From contig CANRIW010000004.1 of assembly GCA_947630785.1 (NCBI GenBank), positions 1 to 64,000 on the forward strand: a DNA stretch of 64,000 nucleotides. The letters are read 5' to 3'. The stretch is from an uncultured Oscillospiraceae bacterium (lineage in GTDB: Bacteria; Bacillota; Clostridia; Oscillospirales; Oscillospiraceae). The translations under genes were made by a program, and so were the position numbers. The notes below the pieces were generated by a model, which saw only the letters and a program-made list of their open reading frames with translations, was not told where the DNA came from and ran no database searches. Each line of letters begins with the position of its first letter. Position 1 is the first letter of the stretch. Below, in pieces: positions 26,005 through 34,671 of the stretch.

Positions 26005-26797
26005 AAAGCGGGTGGACGTATTGTTGGTGGAGCGGGGGCTCATCGACAGTCGGCAGAGGGCCCAGGCCGTCATCATGGCGGGGCAGGTTTATACCGGCGG
26101 ACGCCGCTGCGACAAGGCCGGTATGGCCCTGGATGAGGACGCGCCCCTGGAGATCAGGGGGCAGAGCCTGAAATATGTGAGCCGGGGCGGGCTGAAGCTG
26201 GAAAAGGCCATGAAGTGCTTCCCCATCACGTTGGAGGGCAAGGTGGCGGCGGACATCGGCGCCTCCACCGGCGGCTTCACCGACTGTATGCTCCAAAACG
26301 GGGCGGCGAAGGTGTATGCCGTGGACGTGGGCTACGGGCAGCTGGCCTGGTCCCTCCGGGAGGACCCCCGGGTGGTGTGCCTGGAGCGCACCAACGCCCG
26401 GTACCTCACGAAAGAACAGATCCCCGAGCCCCTGGACTTCGCCTCCATCGATGTGTCTTTCATCTCCCTGGGGCTGATTTTGCCGGCCCTGCGCCCCCTG
26501 ATGAAGGAGGAAGGCCAGGTGGCCGCCCTCATCAAGCCCCAGTTCGAGGCGGGGAAGGACAAGGTGGGCAAAAAGGGGGTCGTCCGGGACCCTGCGGTCC
26601 ATCTGGAGGTGCTGGAGGGGTTCCTCCGTCACGCCTCGGAGGCGGACTTCTCCGTGAAGGGGATTGATTTTTCACCCATCCGTGGGCCGGAGGGAAATAT
26701 CGAATATCTGGGCTTTTTGGTCACCGGCGGCGGAGGCGCCGCCGCCGTGGACCTGAAAGACCTGGTGGAGCGGTCGCACGCTGTTTTGGAGGTATAA
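25997..26797 (+). CDS. tlyA: TlyA family rRNA (cytidine-2'-O)-methyltransferase
   Basis: 266-residue protein with an N-terminal S4 RNA-binding domain (KRVDVLLVERGLIDSRQRAQAVIMAGQV) and a FtsJ-like methyltransferase domain with SAM motif ADIGASTGGFTDCML. TlyA proteins 2'-O-methylate rRNA; some are called haemolysins for historical reasons. Its start overlaps dxs, and nadK follows 4 nt later. Confidence 0.92.
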   Translation: MAKKRVDVLLVERGLIDSRQRAQAVIMAGQVYTGGRRCDKAGMALDEDAPLEIRGQSLKYVSRGGLKLEKAMKCFPITLEGKVAADIGASTGGFTDCMLQNGAAKVYAVDVGYGQLAWSLREDPRVVCLERTNARYLTKEQIPEPLDFASIDVSFISLGLILPALRPLMKEEGQVAALIKPQFEAGKDKVGKKGVVRDPAVHLEVLEGFLRHASEADFSVKGIDFSPIRGPEGNIEYLGFLVTGGGGAAAVDLKDLVERSHAVLEV

Positions 26798-26801
26798 TGC
26801 T

Positions 26802-27668
26802 ATGAAAGTGGTGCTCAGCCCCAATCCTTATCGGGACCGGGGCCTCAAGGCGGCCATGACCGCCCGGAGCATATTGGAAAAGTGCGGGGTCCAGGCGGTG
26901 ATCTGCCTGCCCTTTGAGCTGGACGAGAACAGCCACCTGGAGCTGCCGGCGGAAGCGGACCTTCGGCCCATCGGGCAGGAACTGAGCCATGCCGATATCC
27001 TGGTGTGCTTTGGGGGGGACGGCACCATCCTCCACGCCGCCAGGGAGGCCAATCCCCGGAATATCCCCGTGCTGGGCGTGAATCTGGGAAGCGTCGGGTT
27101 TATGGCCGAGCTGGAGCAGGGGGAGCTGTCCCTGCTGTCCCGGCTGGCCGCCGGAAAATACGGTATCGAGCGGCGGATGATGCTGGACGTCTGTGTCCGC
27201 CGGGAGGGACAGCGCGTATTTTCTGAGGTGGCCCTCAATGACGCGGTCCTCACCAAGGGGGCGGTGGCCCGGGTACTGGACCTGGAGGTCACAGGGGACC
27301 GCGTGACGATCGCTTCTTTTTCCGGGGACGGCGTGGTCATCGCCACACCTACCGGTTCTACGGCCTATTCCATGGCGGCGGGGGGACCCATTGTGGAGCC
27401 TACGGCGGAGAATATCATCATCACCCCTATCTGCGCCCACTCTCTGCATGCCAAGCCCTTTGTCCTCAACCGGGACCGCCTCATTGGGGCGCGGATGACC
27501 TCAGGAGGAAAAAAATCCGCCTACCTGTCGGTAGACGGGGGAAAGGCTTTCCGTATCCAGCCGGGGGACTGGGTGGAGTGCCGGCGCTCTCAGCAGACCA
27601 CAAGACTGGTGAAGCTCACTGGAAGGAGCTTCTATGAGCGCATCAATCAAAAGCTTGGAAAGGTGTGA
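26802..27668 (+). CDS. nadK: NAD kinase
   Basis: Phosphorylates NAD to NADP. 288 residues; GGDGTIL near residue 68, NLGSVGFMAE, and the glycine-rich TPTGSTAYSMAAGGPIVEP are the family motifs. It sits in the standard tlyA-nadK-argR-recN order. Confidence 0.95.
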   Translation: MKVVLSPNPYRDRGLKAAMTARSILEKCGVQAVICLPFELDENSHLELPAEADLRPIGQELSHADILVCFGGDGTILHAAREANPRNIPVLGVNLGSVGFMAELEQGELSLLSRLAAGKYGIERRMMLDVCVRREGQRVFSEVALNDAVLTKGAVARVLDLEVTGDRVTIASFSGDGVVIATPTGSTAYSMAAGGPIVEPTAENIIITPICAHSLHAKPFVLNRDRLIGARMTSGGKKSAYLSVDGGKAFRIQPGDWVECRRSQQTTRLVKLTGRSFYERINQKLGKV

Positions 27669-27672
27669 AAGC

Positions 27673-28134
27673 ATGAAGGCCAACAGACAGAGGGCGATCC
27701 TGCACCTTATCTCGGAGCAGGATGTGGAGACCCAGGAGCAAATGCGGGAACTGCTGAAATGCGTTGGCATTCGGGCGACTCAGGCCACCATTTCCAGGGA
27801 TATCAAGGAATTGAATCTGATCAAGCAGCCGGCGGAAGACGGTCGCTATCGCTATACTCCCTCCGATGGGTTGCCGGTGCGGAGGGCGGCCGCCGGGCGG
27901 ATGCAGAACATCTTCAAGGAAGGGGTTACCTCCTGTGACAGCGCCCAGAACCTGGTAGTAGTCCGGACTATGCCGGGGCTGGCCCCAGCGGCCGGGGCGG
28001 CGCTGGACGGGATGGAGCTGGACGGACTGGTGGGGTCCCTGGCCGGGGACGACACGGTGCTGCTCATCATGCGCACCAATCAGGCCGCCGAGCGGCTCTG
28101 CAAGGAGCTGGCCTCCATGCTGGAGCGAGGGTGA
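27673..28134 (+). CDS. argR: Arginine repressor
   Basis: ArgR/AhrC repressor of arginine metabolism. 153 residues: a winged-helix domain (about 1-65, with RATQATISRDIKELNLIK) and a C-terminal arginine-binding hexamerisation domain (GAALDGMELDGLVGSLAGDDTVLLI). The ATG at 27673 has AAAGGTG upstream and begins at the family start. The in-frame start at 27634 lies inside nadK. No arginine genes are in the window; the argR-recN pairing is common in Firmicutes. Confidence 0.94.
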   Translation: MKANRQRAILHLISEQDVETQEQMRELLKCVGIRATQATISRDIKELNLIKQPAEDGRYRYTPSDGLPVRRAAAGRMQNIFKEGVTSCDSAQNLVVVRTMPGLAPAAGAALDGMELDGLVGSLAGDDTVLLIMRTNQAAERLCKELASMLERG

Positions 28135-28140
28135 GGAAAA

Positions 28141-29835
28141 ATGCTGTCCCTGCTGCACATTGAGAACATCGCGGTCATCGACCGGGCGGATATCTCCTTC
28201 GAAAATGGCTTTAACGTCCTCACAGGCGAGACAGGCGCGGGCAAATCCATCGTGATAGACGCCATCGGCGCCATCATGGGGGAGCGTACCAGCCGCGATC
28301 TGATCCGCACCGGGGCAAAGTCCGCCAGGGTAACCGCTGTTTTTCGGAATTTGCCTCCACTGTCTTGGTTCGACGAGAACGGCTTTTCCCCCGACGAGAA
28401 CGGCGAGCTGCTGCTGGAGCGGGTCATCCAGACCGACGGCAAAAACGTCTGTCGGGCAAACGGCGTGCCCCTGCTGGTGGGCCAGCTCCGGGAGCTGGGG
28501 CTGCGGCTGTTGAACATCCACGGTCAGCACGACGGGCAGCGGCTGCTGGACGAGGACTGCCACCTGGACTATCTGGACAGCTTCGGTGCAACAGATGAGC
28601 GGAAGGCCGCGTTTCAAACCGCCTATGAGCGGGTAAGGGAGATTAGAAAGACCCTCTCCGCCCTCCAGATGGACGACGCGGAGAAGGCCCGGCGGATCGA
28701 CACCCTGCAATATCAGATCGACGAGCTGGAGGCGGCAAATCTCCGCCCCGGCGAGGGCGAGGAGCTGTCCGACCGGCGTGAGGTCCTCCGCAACGCGGAG
28801 CGGCTTACCTCCGCTGTGGACGGGGCCTGGGCGGCCCTCACCGGTGGGGAAGACGGGGACGGCGCTCTGTCCCTGCTGATGGAGGCGGAAGGCCACCTGA
28901 CCTCCGGCGGCAAGCACAGCGCCGACCTGCGGGAGCTGGCCCAGACAGCCACCCGGCTCCGGTGCGACCTGGACGACCTGGCGGAGCGGGTGCGGGACGC
29001 CCGGGACGCCTTCGACTTCTACCCCGGGGAGCTGGACGAGGTGGAGGCCCGGCTGGACCGGCTCTACCGGCTGAAGAAGAAATACGGCGGCACTACGGAG
29101 GAGATGCTGGACTATCTGGCGAGGTGTAAGACCGAGCTGGACGCCATCCAGTTTTCCGAGGAACGTATCGCCAAGCTGGAGGGAGATCTGTCCAAAGCTC
29201 TGGATTTGGCCAGGGAGCAAGGAAAACTCCTTTCCACTGACCGGCAGAAGGCGGCGGAGGTTTTGGCTGCCCGCATCCAGCCTGAATTGAAGGAATTGGA
29301 TATGCCCAAGGTGCGCTTTCAAGTGGAGTTCGCCCCCAAAGATGCCCCTGACGGCATGGACGCCACCGGCATGGACACGGTGCGGTTCCTTATGTCCGCC
29401 AACGTGGGGGAGGACCTGAAGCCCATCGACAGGATCGCCTCCGGCGGCGAGCTGTCCCGGATCATGCTGGCGCTGAAAAACGTGCTGGCGGAGACGGAGG
29501 AGGTGTCCACCCTGATCTTTGACGAGGTGGACGCCGGCGTGTCCGGCCGGGCGGCGGCCAAGGTGGCCCGAAAGCTGTACCAGGTCTCCAGGACCAAACA
29601 GGTGCTGTGTGTCACCCATCTGCCCCAGATCGCCGCCATGGGGGACATCCACTTCTCGGTGGAGAAGGGGGAGCGGGGCGGCCGCACCTACACGCAGGTG
29701 ACCCGTCTTGATCGGGAGGGCCGCAAGGAAGAGCTTGCCCGCCTCAGCGGCGGCGACGTCACGGAGACCATGCTGAGCGGCGCAGAGGAACTGCTGTCCT
29801 CCGCGGAAACATTTAAGACGGAGGACGCGCGCTGA
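28141..29835 (+). CDS. recN: DNA repair protein RecN
   Basis: SMC-like ATPase in double-strand break repair. 564 residues with Walker A GETGAGKS near residue 30, a long central coiled coil, and the ABC signature/Walker B LSRIMLALKN...LIFDEVDAGVSG. Six nt after argR. Confidence 0.95.
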   Translation: MLSLLHIENIAVIDRADISFENGFNVLTGETGAGKSIVIDAIGAIMGERTSRDLIRTGAKSARVTAVFRNLPPLSWFDENGFSPDENGELLLERVIQTDGKNVCRANGVPLLVGQLRELGLRLLNIHGQHDGQRLLDEDCHLDYLDSFGATDERKAAFQTAYERVREIRKTLSALQMDDAEKARRIDTLQYQIDELEAANLRPGEGEELSDRREVLRNAERLTSAVDGAWAALTGGEDGDGALSLLMEAEGHLTSGGKHSADLRELAQTATRLRCDLDDLAERVRDARDAFDFYPGELDEVEARLDRLYRLKKKYGGTTEEMLDYLARCKTELDAIQFSEERIAKLEGDLSKALDLAREQGKLLSTDRQKAAEVLAARIQPELKELDMPKVRFQVEFAPKDAPDGMDATGMDTVRFLMSANVGEDLKPIDRIASGGELSRIMLALKNVLAETEEVSTLIFDEVDAGVSGRAAAKVARKLYQVSRTKQVLCVTHLPQIAAMGDIHFSVEKGERGGRTYTQVTRLDREGRKEELARLSGGDVTETMLSGAEELLSSAETFKTEDAR

Positions 29836-29836
29836 C

Positions 29837-30622
29837 ATGATCAAAGGCATCTTTTTCGACGTGGACGGGACCCTGGTCCCGCCCCACGGCAAGGCCATTT
29901 CCGACCTACTGCGGGCGGACCTGCTGGCCCTGCGGGAGCGGGGAATCAAAATCTTTATCTGCACCGGCCGGGCCAGGCAGGACCTGATCAGCACTGGGAT
30001 GCTCCGGGACGTGTTATTCGACGCTTACATCACCCTTAACGGCCAGTGCTGCTTTGATGACAGGGCGATCTACCGGGACATCCCCATCCCGGCGGAGGAC
30101 TTGAAAAATGCCATCCGGGTCCTCCGGGACAACCCCCACATCGCCGCGCTGATGGAGAGCGACGGGGCCAGCCGGATCAATCTGGTGGACGACAGGGTGG
30201 AGCGGGTGTTCCGGTTCCTCCACACGAAGATCTACCCTGCGGCGGACCCGGAGTGGATGCTGGAGCGGAACGTCTATCAGTTCGTACCCCTGGTGGACGA
30301 GAGCGAGGAGGAGCTGTTTTTCTCCGCCATGCCTCACTGTGACCACACCCGCTGGCACCCGGAGGGGGTGGACATCATGCCCAGAGGGGGCCGCAAGGCC
30401 GACGGCGTCAGGGCGACCATGGAGCGGTTCGGCCTGGAGCAGGAGGAGATCATGGCTTTCGGCGACGGGGAGAACGACGATGTGGTGCTGGACATGGCGG
30501 GACTCAGCGTGTGCATGGGAAACGGTGTGGAGCGGATCAAGGCTATGGCCGACTACGTGACCGGCTCCGTCTGGGAGGACGGGGTCTGTCAGGCCCTGCG
30601 GCACTTTGGCATCCTGGACTGA
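29837..30622 (+). CDS. Cof-type HAD-IIB family phosphatase
   Basis: 261-residue HAD hydrolase. Motif I FDVDGTL has the nucleophile aspartate, motif II lies in ICTGRA, and motif IV is GDGENDD. A C2B-type cap lies between them. Such enzymes dephosphorylate sugar phosphates or nucleotides; the substrate cannot be read from sequence. It starts 1 nt after recN and is closed by a perfect terminator. Confidence 0.9.
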   Translation: MIKGIFFDVDGTLVPPHGKAISDLLRADLLALRERGIKIFICTGRARQDLISTGMLRDVLFDAYITLNGQCCFDDRAIYRDIPIPAEDLKNAIRVLRDNPHIAALMESDGASRINLVDDRVERVFRFLHTKIYPAADPEWMLERNVYQFVPLVDESEEELFFSAMPHCDHTRWHPEGVDIMPRGGRKADGVRATMERFGLEQEEIMAFGDGENDDVVLDMAGLSVCMGNGVERIKAMADYVTGSVWEDGVCQALRHFGILD

Positions 30623-30636
30623 ATCGAACACAAGAG

Positions 30637-30663
30637 AAAGCCCCGCCGGCCGGCGGGGCTTTG
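30637..30663. terminator. Bidirectional terminator between the HAD gene and the DUF308 gene
   Basis: A perfect palindromic stem centred at 30650/30651 (AAAGCCCCGCCGG and its complement), T-rich on both strands, between convergent genes. Confidence 0.9.
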
Positions 30664-30671
30664 TCGTCTGC

Positions 30672-31379
30672 TTATTTCTGCTCGTCGGGCTCCACCGGCT
30701 TCATATCCTCCGGGGTATAGGGGGCGGGAGCGGCGGGCTTGGCGCTGCCATCGGAGACCGGCTGGAAGTCGGTCCTGTCCACGGCGGCGGCCGCGCCGCC
30801 CTTGGTGAACCGCTCAGGCACCTGCCCCAAAGGCGGGCCGCTGACGGGGGAGGGTCCGGCCTTGAGGCCGGTGATGATGGCGGCCAGGTCCAGGACGGCC
30901 TCCACGATCAGGGCGATGCCAACGATGCGCCACAGCATCTCCAGAGCCTTGAAGGGGTCGATCAGAATCAGCACGCTGATGACCAGGGCGATCAGGGCGT
31001 TGACCACCGTGAGATACCAGTAGGGCATGTGGAAGCGGAGCCGGTCGATGCCTTGTTGGAACTTCATCGCCCCCACGATCAGCAGAACGATGCCGTAGAT
31101 GTGGGTGAGCGAGGGAAAGAGGCTGTTGCGGAATACGAACAGGGCGCCGACAAGGAGACACAGCAGACCGATGGCCAGGTTTTTCTCGGCGGCGGCCAAC
31201 TCAGGGGAGGAGACGAAGTAGCGGATGACGCAGACGATGCCGGCGATCAGCAGCACAGCGCCCACGACGAACAGCACAGCTCTGGTGAACCGGTCCGGGT
31301 CGATCAGCAGGACGACGCCGACGGCCAACTCCACCAGGCACAGGACGATAAACCCGAGATTTGCGCGCAGAGCTTTCAT
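30672..31379 (-). CDS. DUF308/HdeD-like membrane protein
   Basis: 235-residue membrane protein with about six hydrophobic helices in the first 170 residues (LGFIVLCLVELAVGVVLLIDPDRF is a typical DUF308 repeat; IALVISVLILIDPF is a second). A Pro-rich cytoplasmic tail follows (about 175-235). Function unknown; HdeD of E. coli is linked to acid stress. Good AAAGGAGG ribosome binding site. Probably co-transcribed behind the DegV gene. Confidence 0.8.
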   Translation of the reverse strand: MKALRANLGFIVLCLVELAVGVVLLIDPDRFTRAVLFVVGAVLLIAGIVCVIRYFVSSPELAAAEKNLAIGLLCLLVGALFVFRNSLFPSLTHIYGIVLLIVGAMKFQQGIDRLRFHMPYWYLTVVNALIALVISVLILIDPFKALEMLWRIVGIALIVEAVLDLAAIITGLKAGPSPVSGPPLGQVPERFTKGGAAAAVDRTDFQPVSDGSAKPAAPAPYTPEDMKPVEPDEQK

Positions 31380-31415
31380 GGGAACGCCTCCTTTGTAAAA
31401 ATGATCGGTGCTGAT

Positions 31416-32291
31416 TTAACGGTGCTTGCCCAGGAAGAACAGGGCCATACAGCCGGGGCCGGTGTGGGCGGCGATGACCGGGCCGATGTGGTTGATGACG
31501 ACCTCTTTGACCCCGAAGCGGGCCTTCACGTCGGCGGCCAGCTGGTCCGCCTCCTCATAGGAGTCGGTGTGGCTGATGAACACCACCTGACTGGCGGGGT
31601 CCGGGTCAGCCAGCTCTGCCATCTTGTCGGCCAGGCCCTTGAGGGACGCCTTGCGGCCACGGGCAGTGGTCACCTTGATCAGGTGGCCCTCATCGTCCAC
31701 ATGGAGGATAGGCTTGATCTGGAGCATGGTGCCCACCACGGCGGTGGCGGCGGACACCCGCCCGCCCTTTTTCAGGAAGAACAGGTCGTTGACGGTGAAC
31801 CAGTGGCACATATGGAGCTTGTTCTGCTCCGTCCAGTCCCGGACCTCCTCGATGGACTTGCCGGCAGCCTTCTGCTTGGCGGCAAGATAGACCAGAAGAC
31901 CCTGGCCCATGGAGGCGCAGAGGGTGTCCACCACGTACAGCTTACGGTCGGGATACTGCTCCCGCAGGGCCTCCGCCGCAATCATATAGGAGTTGCAGGT
32001 GGTGGACAGTCCGGAGGAGAAGCCCAGCACCAGCACGTCCTTTCCTTCTTTTAGAAAGGGCTCGAACGCCTCGGTGGCCTGGCCTACGTTGACGGCGTTG
32101 GTGGTGGCCATGGAGCCCGCCTTCTGCCGGCGGGTCAGTTCGTCGGGGGTCATCTCCCGGTTGTCGGGATAGTTGAGGTAGGTCTTGCCGTCGATGGTGA
32201 AGGCCAGGGGAAGGACCTCCACCCCAAGTTCCTTCACGATGGAATCGGGCAGATCGGCGGACGAGTCGGTGATGATGACGTAGTCGCTCAT
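31416..32291 (-). CDS. DegV family fatty-acid-binding protein
   Basis: 291-residue DegV protein (FakB-like). These bind a fatty acid and present it to a FakA kinase. Features: ITDSSADLP near the start, MATTNAVNVGQ, and GFSSGLSTTCNS around the lipid headgroup site. A GGAGG ribosome binding site precedes the ATG. No FakA gene is in the window. Confidence 0.92.
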   Translation of the reverse strand: MSDYVIITDSSADLPDSIVKELGVEVLPLAFTIDGKTYLNYPDNREMTPDELTRRQKAGSMATTNAVNVGQATEAFEPFLKEGKDVLVLGFSSGLSTTCNSYMIAAEALREQYPDRKLYVVDTLCASMGQGLLVYLAAKQKAAGKSIEEVRDWTEQNKLHMCHWFTVNDLFFLKKGGRVSAATAVVGTMLQIKPILHVDDEGHLIKVTTARGRKASLKGLADKMAELADPDPASQVVFISHTDSYEEADQLAADVKARFGVKEVVINHIGPVIAAHTGPGCMALFFLGKHR

Positions 32292-32342
32292 AGCAGGGAA
32301 CCTCCAAATCTCTTGGCCGCGCAGACGGCCTCTGTTTCTCTT

Positions 32343-32371
32343 ATGATAGCATGATTACCCTTTTTTTGCAA
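32343..32371 (-). promoter_or_regulatory. SigA-type promoter of the DegV-DUF308 pair
   Basis: On the minus strand, -35 TTGCAA (32366-32371), a 17-nt spacer and -10 TATCAT (32343-32348). Confidence 0.7.
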
Positions 32372-32414
32372 ATACATTTTTCGCAGGCACTCTATTTTCA
32401 CCTAAGGCGGTTGG

Positions 32415-32429
32415 ACACCATGCTGACAT
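32415..32429 (+). repeat. 15-nt direct repeat, copy 1
   Basis: ACACCATGCTGACAT, identical to 32547-32561, spaced 132 nt. Confidence 0.8.
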
Positions 32430-32489
32430 CCCAAATGTCAAGACTAAATTATAAAAAGTCTTAAAAAATTTTTATTAGCGGCGAAAAAG

Positions 32490-32521
32490 ACAGGGGCGGC
32501 CAGGCGGCTGCCCCTGTTTTT
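32490..32521. terminator. Orphan terminator in the intergenic region
   Basis: A 12-bp stem (32490-32501 with 32506-32517, one G-U pair), five T on the plus strand and a CTTTTTC tract on the minus strand. No annotated gene ends here. Confidence 0.7.
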
Positions 32522-32546
32522 GTGCTGTCCCGCTCCAGGTGTGGCC

Positions 32547-32561
32547 ACACCATGCTGACAT
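32547..32561 (+). repeat. 15-nt direct repeat, copy 2
   Basis: ACACCATGCTGACAT, ending 11 nt before the -35 of the hydrolase promoter; a possible regulator site. Confidence 0.8.
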
Positions 32562-32572
32562 TCAAAAAAGGT

Positions 32573-32602
32573 TTGACAACGGGCAGTTTCCTGTGTTATG
32601 AT
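32573..32602 (+). promoter_or_regulatory. SigA-type promoter of the metallo-hydrolase gene
   Basis: -35 TTGACA (32573-32578), an 18-nt spacer and -10 TATGAT (32597-32602). Leader of about 75 nt. Confidence 0.78.
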
Positions 32603-32682
32603 TCTCCAAACGCGGTGAAGCGGACAGCCGCCGGGTCCTCTGCTCCTGGTGGAGCGGGGGATTTATTTTTGGAGGGAGCGTC

Positions 32683-33303
32683 ATGGAACAGGTAAACATC
32701 ACCTATATCGGCCACTCCTGCTTTGTGCTGGAGTATCAAGGCCAGCGGATCGTGCTTGACCCCTACGAGGACGGCTCTGTGCCGGGGCTCAAAAACGTTC
32801 GGCTGGAGGCGGAGTTCGTCTATTGCAGCCACTTCCACTATGACCACGGCTTCACCGGCGGCGTGAAACTCCATCCAGCCGTCCCGGCCTTCGAGGTGGA
32901 GGAGCTGGACACAGACCACGACGACATTGGCGGAACGCAGCGGGGGAAGAACACCGTGCGCATTTTCCGGTTCGGCGCGCTCCGGGTGGCCCATCTGGGG
33001 GATCTGGGCCGGCTGCCCACGGAGGCGGAATACGCCAGACTGGCCGGGGTGGACTGCCTGCTGATCCCCGTGGGCGGGTTCTTCACCATCGACGCGGCGA
33101 CGGCCAAGGAAATCGTGGACCGGGTGCAGCCCAGGGTCACCGTCCCCATGCACTACCGCTCGGTACACGGCGGGTTCGACGTCATCGCGCCCCTGGACGA
33201 CTTCACGAAGCTGTTTCCGGCGGTGGAGCATGGCGGAGACGTCCTCGCATTAACGGAGGACACACCTAAACAGGTGCTGGTCCTCACCCCACAAAACGGC
33301 TGA
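32683..33303 (+). CDS. MBL-fold metal-dependent hydrolase (UlaG-like)
   Basis: 206-residue metallo-beta-lactamase-fold protein. The metal-binding signature is HFHYDH in CSHFHYDHGF. Further ligand candidates are GHSCF near the N-terminus, the HLGDLG segment and MHYRSVHGG. It resembles the short UlaG-like hydrolases of unknown substrate. GGAGGGA ribosome binding site. tyrS follows 24 nt later with no promoter of its own visible, so they may share a transcript. Confidence 0.88.
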   Translation: MEQVNITYIGHSCFVLEYQGQRIVLDPYEDGSVPGLKNVRLEAEFVYCSHFHYDHGFTGGVKLHPAVPAFEVEELDTDHDDIGGTQRGKNTVRIFRFGALRVAHLGDLGRLPTEAEYARLAGVDCLLIPVGGFFTIDAATAKEIVDRVQPRVTVPMHYRSVHGGFDVIAPLDDFTKLFPAVEHGGDVLALTEDTPKQVLVLTPQNG

Positions 33304-33327
33304 TTACGCTAAAGGAGAGAAGATACT

Positions 33328-34551
33328 ATGCAGCTCTATGAAGAACTGGTGGCCCGCGGCCTCATCGCCCAGGTCACCAACGAAGACGAGATCCGCAGCA
33401 TGATCAACCAGGGCAAGGCCTCCTTCTACATCGGCTTTGACTGCACCGCCGACAGCCTCACCGCCGGCCACTTCATGGCTCTGACCCTGATGAAGCGCCT
33501 CCAGCAGGCGGGCAACAAGCCCATCGCCCTCATCGGCGGCGGTACCACCATGATCGGCGACCCCTCCGGCCGCACCGATATGCGCAAGATGCTCACCAAG
33601 GAGGACATCGCCCACAACGCCGAGTGTTTCAAGCGGCAGATGGAGCGGTTCATCGACTTCGGCGAGGGCAAGGCCATGATGATCAACAACGCCGACTGGC
33701 TGCTGAGCCTCAACTACGTGGAGCTGCTCCGGGAGGTGGGCGCCTGCTTCTCCGTCAACAACATGCTCCGGGCCGAGTGCTACAAGCAGCGGATGGAGAA
33801 GGGCCTGTCCTTCCTGGAGTTCAACTATATGATCATGCAGTCTTACGACTTCTACTATCTGTTCCAGCACTACGGCTGCAATATGCAGTTCGGCGGCGAC
33901 GACCAGTGGTCCAATATGCTGGGCGGCACCGAGCTCATCCGCCGGAAGCTGGGCAAGGACGCCCACGCCATGACCATCACCCTGCTCACCGACTCCCAGG
34001 GCAAGAAGATGGGCAAGACCGCCGGCAACGCCGTCTGGCTGGACCCCAACAAGACCAGCCCTTACGACTTCTACCAGTACTGGCGCAACGTGGACGACGC
34101 CGATGTGATGAAGTGCATCCGTATGCTCACCTTCCTGCCCTTGAACCAGATCGACGAGATGGACCACTGGCAGGGCAGCGAGTTGAACCGGGCCAAGGAG
34201 ATCCTGGCCTGGGAGCTGACCCAGATGGTCCACGGCAGGGAAGAGGCCGATAAGGCCCAGGCCGCCGCCAAGGCCCTGTTCTCCGGCGGCGGGGACGACT
34301 CCAATATGCCCTCCACCGCCCTCGCCGACGGCGACTTCAACGACGGTAGGATCGGCGTGCTGGCACTGATGGTCAAGTGCGGCCTGGCCGCCTCCAACGG
34401 CGAGGCCCGGCGGCTGATCCAGCAGGGGGGCGTGTCCGTCAACGACGGCAAGGTCACCGACCCCAACCTCTACTACGACAAGGCCGCCTTTGAGGGCGGG
34501 CTGGTCATCAAGAAGGGGAAAAAGGTGTTCCACCGGGCGGTGCTGGCTTAA
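33328..34551 (+). CDS. tyrS: Tyrosyl-tRNA synthetase
   Basis: Class I synthetase charging tRNA-Tyr. 407 residues. The HIGH signature appears as TAGHF, the KMSKS loop as KMGKT, and YDFYYLFQHYGCNMQFGGDDQW forms the tyrosine pocket. A C-terminal S4-like RNA-binding domain (about 340-407) includes ASNGEARRLIQQGGVSVND. Codon use is strongly biased, as for an abundant protein. No T-box leader is present in the short upstream gap. Confidence 0.96.
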   Translation: MQLYEELVARGLIAQVTNEDEIRSMINQGKASFYIGFDCTADSLTAGHFMALTLMKRLQQAGNKPIALIGGGTTMIGDPSGRTDMRKMLTKEDIAHNAECFKRQMERFIDFGEGKAMMINNADWLLSLNYVELLREVGACFSVNNMLRAECYKQRMEKGLSFLEFNYMIMQSYDFYYLFQHYGCNMQFGGDDQWSNMLGGTELIRRKLGKDAHAMTITLLTDSQGKKMGKTAGNAVWLDPNKTSPYDFYQYWRNVDDADVMKCIRMLTFLPLNQIDEMDHWQGSELNRAKEILAWELTQMVHGREEADKAQAAAKALFSGGGDDSNMPSTALADGDFNDGRIGVLALMVKCGLAASNGEARRLIQQGGVSVNDGKVTDPNLYYDKAAFEGGLVIKKGKKVFHRAVLA

Positions 34552-34562
34552 AACCGGACATT

Positions 34563-34597
34563 AAAAATCGGACGCTGAAAAAGCGTCCGATTTTTTG
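34563..34597 (+). terminator. Terminator after tyrS
   Basis: Stem AAAATCGGACGCT/AGCGTCCGATTTT with loop GAAAA, followed by T's. GACGC/GCGTC core. Confidence 0.92.
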
Positions 34598-34671
34598 CGC
34601 CCGGCGGCGAGATTGAGGTCAAAAGAGCGTCTTACTCAGTGAGAGCGCTCGAACGCGAGAGGAGGTGGGGC

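Larger units (their letters stand above)
32292..32682. other. 391-nt intergenic region without ORF
   Basis: Lies between divergent genes. It holds the DegV promoter (minus), two copies of a 15-nt direct repeat, a terminator with no gene to serve, and the promoter and leader of the downstream hydrolase gene. It is much more AT-rich than its surroundings between 32340 and 32490. Confidence 0.8.

Noticed and set aside
24505..26076. 523-codon minus-strand ORF opposite dxs
   Set aside because: Same composition artefact; dxs on the plus strand is unambiguous.
30606..32054. 482-codon plus-strand ORF opposite the DUF308 and DegV genes
   Set aside because: Antisense of two well-supported genes; starts inside the HAD gene and crosses a strong terminator.
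33304..33327. T-box leader for tyrS
   Set aside because: Only 24 nt separate the genes; no T-box sequence. lysS (44689-44715) likewise lacks one.
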